Part shown: positions 56,908-64,000 of the stretch, in pieces
Layout: every line of letters begins with the position of its first letter
Numbering within the stretch: the first letter of the stretch is position 1
Assembly (NCBI GenBank): GCA_016808115.1
Contig: JAEQBH010004103.1
Span: forward strand, 493,071-557,070
Reading direction: 5' to 3'
Source: Tetrastigma voinierianum
Taxonomy: Eukaryota > Streptophyta > Magnoliopsida > Vitales > Vitaceae
Length of the DNA stretch: 64,000 nt
The notes under the pieces: model-generated
Seen by the model: only the letters and a program-made list of their open reading frames with translations
Database searches by the model: none
What the model was told of the DNA's origin: nothing
Program-made: the position numbers and the translations under genes

Positions 56908-57168
56908 TGTACGCAATATTAGATTGATTCGGTAATTAATCCTAGAAATTATAAGTAGTTGACCAATCTGCTCATAGATATAAAGACTCTATATTGTATG
57001 ATAATCTATAGTATGATGTGGTTGAAGCCAATCTTGTATATATAGATATAGAAACAATTTGTTTTCCGCTTTTTAAGGACCTAATTTTAGGATGTAATTG
57101 GCATTTGCCTATTACCTACGTTTAGAAGAATATATCTCTTTGGCTGTAAGAAACTATATTATTTGACA
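56908..57168 (+). repeat. 3' LTR (261 bp) of the short-LTR copia
   Basis: It runs TGTACGCAATATTAGATTG to TATTTGACA. A partial internal duplication makes it longer than the 5' LTR: an ACCAATCTGCTCATAGATAT block is followed about 60 bases later by GCCAATCTTGTATATATAG. Confidence 0.88.
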
Positions 57169-57764
57169 GAAATCGGAAAAATAGAGGGAAGGGGATATTT
57201 GTGGACAATATAAAGGGTTCGTGGCTGTGGGTTGGCGTGGCATTTGCTGTTTAGGGTAATCTCACATTTGGGGAGTGTGACCCTTGGGGTTGACTACAGA
57301 AAGTGGTGGGTGAGGATGATGGGATTTCTTGTATGTAAGGATTCGCGGTGTTAGCGACAGTGTCAAACCCATGGCAATACAGGCCTGAAGGAGGAACAAC
57401 AAGTGATACATATATTCTGTTTCCCACCCCCGCCTACGAAACACAACGATGTATCCGCTTATCTTGAAGATATTTGCTCCCATGGGTTTGTTGTTTCACT
57501 TGAGCCCCAGGAAAGTCGGGATGGAGTTAGTAGAACTCTAATTTGTTTCTTACATCGCCATCCATGTTTGAATCAACTTTTGGATTAGCGTTGTTTTTAT
57601 CTTACTTGTATTGCATCTTTGCTTAAGCTAAATTGTATTATTTGTGCCTATTTGCGATATGATAAACTATGTTTTGAGAAATTAAAGACGGATTCTGTTC
57701 CATATTGGGATGGATTATGGTTAGTTTGTATGTGTGACATCGATAGGTACGAGCTAATCAAAGA
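57169..57764. other. Unassigned DNA
   Basis: The 61-codon frame 57403-57588 and the minus-strand frame 57262-57483 have no recognised motif. Confidence 0.6.
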
Positions 57765-58330
57765 CTAGTATGATGGGTGGAGAACCTCTCAAGTTTAAAT
57801 AGTAAGGAGTACTATACTCCACGTAATCTTATATGACTAGATGTGGGATCGCATCATTGCTTTCGCTAAAGAAGTCGAACATCTTCGAAGACTCACATTT
57901 GGATAAGTTTTCACTATCATTTCTTTTGGGGCATAATTGTACGGCCTTTTCTGGATTTTATCAGCTCTCCAATGAAAGCACTTAATGATTGATACCCCGA
58001 AGTCGAATGGTGAAACTAAACCCCAAAGAGCGAACTGGGTAAAATGAAGAGAACCTCTTGGTTTAAATATCTGCTCCCACCTGATTTCGCAAGGAAGCCG
58101 TGTGGGATTGTATCAGAACACGCCCTAGAGAAGTCGAATGACTCACACTTTTTATAGCTTTCACTTCATATCCTCTCTTGGGCCACAGTAGAGAAATTAC
58201 TCTTCCGAGACCCTTTCACTAAGTATGGAGCTCTGTTGAAAACACCCGATGATGGGTACCAAGCTTGAAGTAAGGGCCCCCGACCAAAGGCCTACCTAAC
58301 GGGTGGGACAACCTCTCAAGCTCATCGCCA
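57765..58330. repeat. Tandem dimer of an approximately 270 bp LTR-like unit
   Basis: AGAACCTCTCAAGTTTAAATA (57781), AGAACCTCTTGGTTTAAATA (58050) and GACAACCTCTCAAGCTC (58307) mark successive unit starts. Each of the first two is followed by TGTGGGAT(C/T)G(C/T)ATCA (57843 and 58112), GAAGTCGAA, GACTCACA and TTTCACT. The GTGGGATNGNATCA phrase is common in plant LTR-type repeats. I could not name the family. Confidence 0.75.
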
Positions 58331-58610
58331 CGCAGCCTCTTTGCATCGAACCACTTATCAATACGACCAAGGTAGGGCATTTCTACCTTTCTACTACAAT
58401 GGTTTTATTTGTCATGCTTGACCACTAGACGGTTGGTTCTTATTATAGAGTGAGATATAGATTATAATGCTATTAAATGAATGGTGAGAAATTCGAACCC
58501 GATCAGTGAAGATACCCTTTAATAATTTTGAATCTTGATTACTATCTCTTTTACTACCAACTTGCTATCTTGATTAATGCATGTGTGTCAACATTAGGGA
58601 GTGTGCATAC
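58331..58610. other. Intergenic DNA before the next copia
   Basis: It is AT-rich and no gene is recognised. Confidence 0.6.
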
Positions 58611-58679
58611 TATTAAGTTTACAGGTTTTTCCTTTTATTGGATTTATGCTTTTAGTACTTTAGTCCTTATTTAAGTGTA

Positions 58680-58711
<32 letters not shown>

Positions 58712-58820
58712 CTCTATATATATATAACAACTACTCTTTCTCTTCTATGCTGCTCATATATATATATATATATACCTATATACCTCAACTCTCTTAATAT
58801 CTGTAAGTCTTTTTCATAAT
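58611..58820 (+). repeat. 5' LTR (about 210 bp) of the third-lineage copia
   Basis: TATTAAG at the start, then TTCCTTTTATTGGATTTATG, as in 62764 onward. It contains (GT)n(AT)n at 58675-58727 and (TA)n at 58756-58774, and ends before TGGTATTAGAGAGC. Confidence 0.8.
58675..58774. repeat. (GT)n, (AT)n and (TA)n microsatellites in the LTR
   Basis: (GT)n ends at 58700 and passes into (AT)n. A second (TA)n runs 58756-58774. In the 3' LTR the corresponding place holds only GGTGTATATATCT. Confidence 0.95.
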
Positions 58821-58821
58821 A

Positions 58822-58836
58822 TGGTATTAGAGAGCA
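58822..58836 (+). other. Primer-binding site, tRNA-Met type
   Basis: TGGTATTAGAGAGC directly follows the LTR; it differs from TGGTATCAGAGC by one substitution and a two-base insertion. An ATGGCAGGAG start-like context follows at 58840. Confidence 0.8.
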
Positions 58837-58929
58837 AAAAATGGCAGGAGTTCTTGGTATAGCTGCCAATTTTGAGACCATCATATCATGTTAATGAACA
58901 AACATGATGCTGGATAATCAACGCGTTGT

Positions 58930-61700
58930 GTGCATGCCCTGCGATTACGCCATATAGACCTCCTTCATGAGAGGCCCATTGAGAAAAGACATTGGCACAT
59001 CAGTTCGCGAAGTCTCGCTTGCAATTGAAGGGGCAATGCTAAGCATAGTGCGGGGCGATGGGCGAGATTTATGTTGGGGCCGAGAGTTCGCTCCAGGTAA
59101 AGTGGAATCCCATGTGGGAGCTCCATGACGGACCTTCCTAAGTGTGAATCTGCCGGCAACTCAAAGTAACCTCTAGCCAAGCTGGCTCGATTGACAAGTT
59201 ACATGAAGCTAGCGGATTAAGCTGGCGAGCGTCTTACGGAAGCGTTAGATAAAGAATTTACTTTCATTTTCTATCAAAATACGCTCGCCTTTAGATTTGT
59301 AATCGGCGACACGGCGCGCGTTGGTCGGCCGAATACAAAAATCACGTATATAGTAAATACACTTTCCAATGACATTTTCAAAATCCAGCTTCTGATCATA
59401 AAGGACCTCTGGTCCTCCTCAAACTATAAGATACGAATCAATCAAACACATAATTTCATAGCGACTGTTTTCAAAATATGTGCATCTGTTTCTGCGATAT
59501 TTTATACAAAATGCCACATTTAACTTTTACCTATTTTTGTTACACCTTATCTTATATATAATTTACAACGAGTCCCAGGATGAGGATCTGAAAAGATGCT
59601 CGAAGCTGACATACACTTTTTAGTGTTTTAAGCGAGAAGCGTGAGCCAAGCGGGCTCGATTAGTTCTGAGTTCTAAATATTTGTTGATACTATTTATTTT
59701 GTGCCTCGATATGAAAAATACGTACATAAATGGTTGTAAGCGTTTATGAAGCGGTTTTGCGCTATGAAAACTATTTTGGCGTCGGCTTATTTATGCTGTG
59801 AGAAAACTATTAAAACTATTTATCTTCTTAGCGATTGCAAAAACTATTTGCTCTTGATATTGTTCTGATGGTGGTTAATATCGAAAGTTATCTTGGAAAT
59901 CAGTACCAACCAACGTGGCCCCCATTCGGCCACTGAGGCGTGACCTGCCATGGAACACCGGCGACATCGTTAGTGAACTTTGGGAGCACTACTGAAATTT
60001 GGAGTGGTACTGGGCGCGAACCGGCAGGATCTCTATAAACATAATGGAACCTCGAACGAAATGCGGTGATGCAACCTGGAACCAACACCTCGCTCTATCA
60101 TGTACTAAGTCGTGTAACATACCGAGGCCAAAGCATTCCGGCTATATAAATATATCTTAGATCTAACCCACGTGCGGAGCCGGGTAATATAGTTGAATAA
60201 TATCCCATAACATTGCAGCCACCTGATCAGGGAGAAATATCCGGCGAAGTGTTTGTGCCCATCTAAGGGTTTTGCTCAGGCCAAAGCGTTTCTTAAATGT
60301 TGAAATCAAACTTTTAATGGTACTCTAATTAAAAAAATGCTTTATAAATTTATATTCAGCACTTTACAAACTTGTAATATTTAAAAACACTTTAGGTTTA
60401 GAAAAGGATTTTGAGTACTCTGCAACGCACCGACTAATTTCTATTTCGAAATGCATTCTGAAAACGCTCACAGATTAGATTTGGTCATAAAATGTCTAAA
60501 TCCATACCAATGCGAAAATGCCCTCGGTTGACGTTTTAGCGCTAAAACACACGGGGGCTGCCCAGCGTTCCTCCAGCATTGATTACGAAACTTTGCGTGC
60601 TAGTCATTCGATACCAAAGGACATGATAATATGATTGAAGTGATATTCTACACATTAAATGCCCCATAAAAGCTATATACGTTTTAGTCGACTTTTGACT
60701 GAGGACTTTCGGAAGAGTTTAAAAATACGAAACATTTGGCTGTGGGCACGTGGGCTAAATCACAAATTTTCCAATCCAATACAATAGGAAAACGATCCGA
60801 AATTATTGTTTGTCAAACACAATCCCAAAATTCACACAAAAATTCTAAGCTTCGGTTTAAAGTACGGAATTGAAGTTTCTGACACTTTCATTCTCTGCAG
60901 AAAATTTCAAGCCATTATATAGCATTTGGCTCAAAATAACTGATGGAAATTTTCTACTGCACTTCAAGTTTGCGAAAAGTCTAAGATAATAATATTGAAG
61001 CACCTCACGCATTAGCTTCCTGCAAATTAAACCATACCAACTTTTATACCATGTGAAAACTACGATCCGATTTCCAGTAAATTTGAGAAAGAAGCAATTA
61101 GAGAAGGGTAAAAATCTATCTCTCTCCTCTCACGTAACACGTTGGTTAAAGATGCGCGTTTCCTTTTGCTTTTTATTATTATTATTATTATTATTATTGT
61201 ATTTATTTTAATTACTACCATTATTATTAATTATTAATGTATTTAAATCTTATGTTTTATATTGGTTCGGTCTGGTTTACGTCTGAAAATTTTATTTCTT
61301 TAGGTTCACATATTTTAAATGAACTTTAACTCACGCATTTTAGACTTACGAGATTTTGGTAAATCTAGGTCCCTGAATCGCGAACCATCACTAGAAAATG
61401 TTAAAATATTCGACCTCTCGAGAATTCATGAAACTTCTACGGTCACTGGGTTCGTCGAGGCAATTGCGGCGCAATCCGCGTTTGATCGTCAGAGATACGA
61501 ATTTTCTAGGCTTCCCTGAACCGGTATGGTAATTTATTATTTTATTATCCTTTCAAATTCCATAATTGAAATTTCACCCCCTCCGCTTTCATAATTACCG
61601 TCATAATTCTTTGAAAACTTTATAATTTCACCCATAAACAACGAAATTCTATTATGGCACCTTCGTAGGGGAACTCTTGGTCACACACTGGGTTACCACC
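58930..61700 (-). repeat. LTR-type block(s) inside the third-lineage copia
   Basis: The copia sequence stops after about 58920 and reappears near 61750. The middle shows features of gypsy LTRs in reverse: GTGGCCCCCATTCGG near 59917, CGCGGCGCAATCCGCG-like bases near 61467, and AT-rich spacers. GAAGCGTGAGCCAAGCGGGC..CTCGATTA-like phrases (59170 and 59640) recur, so more than one piece may be present. It contains (TTA)n at 61173-61198. No coding domain was recognised; boundaries are approximate. Confidence 0.5.
61173..61198. repeat. (TTA)n microsatellite
   Basis: Perfect TTA/ATT trinucleotide repeats. Confidence 0.97.
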
Positions 61701-61749
61701 AGTACCATACACACCCTCTAGGACGGTGTTACACTCCCACCATTCTTTA

Positions 61750-62070
61750 TACTCTCTCTCTGGCTTTGTCACATCCGCGCGGGACACGTCATTCTTTGTG
61801 TACTCTGGGTATCGCTCTATCTGCTGCGATTTATGTTGATGATTTGATTATTACGGGTAGTGACCCTACTTTGTCGACACTATTGATGGCAACGACTCAG
61901 TCTCGACGGATGATCTTGGGGTGTTATCTTTCTTTTGTGGAGTTGAAGTTTTGACCACTCCAGTGGGTCTTCTACTATCTCAACAAAAGTATGTTATTGA
62001 CCTTTTGAGAAAAACACATAACATCTTGAAGCTCAGCTTGTCTGCAGTATTGCTTTGTATTGTCGATACT
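61750..62070 (+). pseudogene. copia RT, C-terminal part (third lineage)
   Basis: Frame 61766-61954 ends its early part with AAIYVDDLIITGSDPTLSTL, which includes the catalytic Asp pair. The next frame, 61921-62163, reads LSFFCGVEVLTTPVGLLLSQ and QKYVIDLLRK, the adjoining C-terminal RT segment. One frameshift separates them. It is the cleanest RT piece of this lineage in the window; the N-terminal part is lost behind the inserted block. Confidence 0.92.
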
Positions 62071-62736
62071 TCTCGACCCTTAAAGATAATGCTCTTTTGG
62101 TTAATGTCACCACCCGCATATATTGTTAATCGAGTGGTTGGTGACGCCAAACATCTCCGATGACGATCGGATATTTCCTTTGTCGCTGATAAACTGCCGA
62201 TTCATGCAGCGCCATCGAACACCATTGGGGGAGGCGGCGTCAATGCGCTTCATTATCTTAATATGGCGCGAGGATCCTTTGGTATTTGACTTCTTCAGGC
62301 ACTCTCTGAAGCCGTTGCTGGTTTCTCTAATGCGGGACTAGTGCATTTAACCCTTATGATCGTACCTCGGCATTGGCTTTTTCTTATTTTCCTTGGGCTA
62401 ATCATTTCTGCGGAGTTGGCAAGCAACTCAGCATTTGCTGGATTCTTTCCCTTCAGGATAAGTATTGTGCAATTAACGTTCTTCTTTATGCCCGGTGGGT
62501 GAATTAACTGCGTACCGGTGTGATTGGCGCCCACTTTACGTTGAAATAACTTTGGTGCCACTTTTCTCTCTTGCTAATCCTATATTTTGTGCGCGTAAAC
62601 ACCTTTGCGATTGATTATCGCAGTTCCGTGACGCGATTGATGATCAGAGCTTCACGATGTTGCTTTCATGTCTCGGATTATTGATCAGCTTGCCTGCGCA
62701 ACTATGTAACAAAATTAATTATTATTTTGGCCTATC
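62071..62736 (+). pseudogene. copia RNase H remnant (third lineage)
   Basis: Pieces in several frames: INCRFMQRHRTP near 62190 (the start block), HYLNMARGSFGI-like bases near 62255, and WANHFCGVGKQ near 62395, where the block with the first catalytic Asp is expected. SLANPIFCARKHL lies near 62565 and DQLACATM near 62685, the last conserved helix. No active enzyme could be made. Confidence 0.83.
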
Positions 62737-62746
62737 TTGAGGGGAG
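62737..62746 (+). other. Polypurine tract (third-lineage copia)
   Basis: TTGAGGGGAG directly before the 3' LTR start TATTAAG. Confidence 0.85.
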
Positions 62747-62838
62747 TATTAAGAAAATATTTTAGGGGTTTCTTTTATTGAATTTATGGTTTTTAATGCT
62801 TTGTCATATTTAAGGTGTATATATCTAATGTTTAAGCG
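62747..62838 (+). repeat. 3' LTR, truncated (third-lineage copia)
   Basis: It matches the first 90 bases or so of 58611-58820, then the similarity ends near 62838. Confidence 0.75.
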
Positions 62839-63003
62839 GGACCCAATAGCGAGAACTAGAAGATTCTGGGTTCATGGTTCCTTGGTCAGATGTCGAGCAG
62901 GTGGTTGAATCGACCGGCGTAATAAACTATAACTATTTATATATTTTATTTAAAATTTTAAACATAATTAATAATAACTAAGATATTATTTATTACTTTT
63001 TTA
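62839..63003 (+). other. Short segment with tRNA-like B-box trace, then AT-rich DNA
   Basis: CTGGGTTCATGGTTCC (62868-62883) resembles a pol III B box (GGTTCGAATCC) and follows AGCGGGACCCAATAGCGAGAA. This could be a SINE remnant that replaced the rest of the LTR. The evidence is weak. Confidence 0.25.
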
Positions 63004-64000
63004 TGTGGCGCCCCATTTTCGAGGTGGATTGTGCCGTCGACTAGCGAATACAAAGTGAATATCGGTTTTCCGACTCTCTCCCGAGAAAGAGTGGGGCGAG
63101 TCTCCTTTATCACGGGGGAGCTCTACCTGCACCCTGCACTCATCTTCTGCATAGTGAAACACATCCCAAGCAGGTCCAATATAATCACAATAATACCATA
63201 AATATAGATAAAAATGACCTCTTCCATGATTATCTTACAATATCATAGACATACCAACTATGTATCTGATAGTTCACAAGGGTTAAAAATTTTATTCTTA
63301 TACAATTTATCATCAAAATCTAGAATTATTACATGTGCTCATGGAAATCAAAACCTGACTGAACTTTCTTACAAAGTGACCTCCCCATGGTGATGGAGTG
63401 GTCTCCTCGATGCGCTCCACGTACTGAAATAATAAATTCTCACGACCGAGGTGAGGGCTGTATCTGGAATCACCACTAAGTGGGGCTACTCTCCACACCT
63501 AAAAGTGCAGTGCAGTAGCAAGAAACCAAAGCCGCACGTTGAAACGTTGTAGTCCTGCCCCGAGATGATACACATGACCGACTAAGAATCGGTCACTTAC
63601 GCGACGCTCTAGCTAAGCCTGGTATGAGAATTATGGTTTTGTTAGTTTTGTGGATTGGCCTGGGTAATGTATATATATCAATTATGTTTGCTCGACGGTG
63701 ATGTATTGACTGTTTATGGACTACCTCGATGAATATCAATTGGTAAAGCTCAGATGATTGATATTTTTAAATTAGACTTACCACTCGAATGATGTTTTCC
63801 GATCTGCATAGAACCGACATACAGAACTCTTCACCATGCCATTCAACTCAGTTACAGGATGTTCAGGTCAACGTATGGAATAAATATTATCTGCATTGTC
63901 TGATCCAATTAGCGATACAAATATGTAAGCTATGAATATATTATAAAAAATAAATCACTAATCGTAATCATGTAATTATCATTTCAAACATCAAATTAGC
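63004..64000 (-). repeat. Reverse-oriented gypsy-type LTR, cut by window end
   Basis: It starts TGTGGCGCCCCATTTTCGAGG on the + strand, the reverse complement of an LTR ending in GGGGCGCCACA. It resembles the starts of R1 (TGTGGCCCGATTCAGG) and R2 (TGATGCCCCAAATCAGG). Like them, it has GAGTCTC..and GTGACCTCC..ATGGTG-type phrases downstream. It runs past the end of the window, so whether it is solo or part of an element is open. Confidence 0.55.

Larger units (their letters stand above)
53177..57168 (+). mobile_element. Ty1/copia element with short LTRs, complete in outline, decayed
   Basis: LTRs at 53177-53372 and 56908-57168 begin TGTGCGCAATATT and TGTACGCAATATT and end TTTGACA. A tRNA-Met primer-binding site follows the first. 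The internal order is protease, pre-integrase, integrase, RT, RNase H. RNase H reads EHMEVVYRDLKILKGAPGKR. No target-site duplication was seen (CATGG before, GAAAT after). Gag is short and unreadable. It is a different lineage from the Tork-like copies. Confidence 0.9.
58611..62838 (+). mobile_element. Ty1/copia element (third lineage) with a foreign block inside
   Basis: A 5' LTR, tRNA-Met primer-binding site and the first bases after it stand at 58611-58900. RT-RNase H, polypurine tract and part of the 3' LTR stand at 61750-62838. Gag, protease, integrase and most of RT are missing, and LTR-type DNA occupies the middle. LTR starts match (TATTAAGTTTACAGG and TATTAAGAAAATATT). RT reads YVDDLIITGSDP, typical of an Ale/Ivana-like lineage, judged by motif only. 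Confidence 0.82.

Noticed and set aside
57765..58330. Cassandra-type TRIM (LTR carrying 5S rRNA-like sequence)
   Set aside because: The GAAGTCGAA phrase recalls 5S rRNA, but the conserved 5S internal promoter blocks are not present.
1..64000. tRNA, rRNA or other structured RNA genes, and any defence or novel multi-gene system
   Set aside because: No cloverleaf with paired A and B boxes, no rRNA core sequence and no cluster of intact unknown genes was found on either strand. The window is explained by decayed retrotransposons and AT-rich DNA, apart from the unassigned pieces listed.

Overview
The window is a repeat-rich stretch of a plant nuclear genome, most likely eudicot. The evidence is the set of decayed Ty1/copia and Ty3/gypsy LTR retrotransposons with plant-type gag and pol motifs, tRNA-Met-type primer-binding sites, AT-rich intergenic DNA with long (TA)n tracts, and a broken plant F-box gene of the FBA type. 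No bacterial or organellar genes, tRNA, rRNA, CRISPR array or intact host gene could be recognised. Every coding remnant seen is interrupted by frameshifts or stops. I found no convincing new biological system; the interest lies in how the elements are nested and inverted.

Layout. 1-8323: a Ty3/gypsy chromovirus (Tekay/Del-like) on the + strand with a partial 5' LTR, primer-binding site, decayed gag-PR-RT-RH-IN-chromodomain, polypurine tract and a 2.6 kb 3' LTR. It sits inside a minus-strand Tork-like copia (copy C, 8324-11591), which resumes at the base after the LTR. 11592-12060: (TA)n and poly(A)-rich spacer. 12060-16971: plus-strand copy A of the same family, head-to-head with C. 17174-19657: the 3' half of copy B in the same orientation as A. 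19658-20960: AT-rich DNA. 20960-28480: four solo-LTR-like blocks in both orientations, one apparently inserted in another. 28480-32580: AT-rich and unassigned DNA. 32589-33800: F-box pseudogene. 33800-35864: AT-rich DNA. 35865-37910: 3' half of a minus-strand copia. 37951-40970: gypsy LTR-like block. 40971-43136: unassigned DNA with a SINE-like piece.

43137-51867: a copia with both LTRs, split by a 2.1 kb solo LTR. 51868-53176: unassigned. 53177-57168: a compact, decayed but structurally complete copia of another lineage. 57169-58610: unassigned DNA and a tandem dimer of about 270 bp. 58611-62838: a third copia lineage whose gag-to-RT part is replaced by LTR-type DNA. 63004-64000: start of another reverse-oriented LTR.

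None of these elements can move by itself as read here. Some sequence pairs show runs of about 100 identical bases broken by short scrambled patches. Part of the apparent decay may therefore be assembly or consensus error, and frameshift calls should be read with that in mind. Lineage names (Tekay, Tork) come from motif recall, not from a search. Domain edges are approximate unless a precise motif is named.
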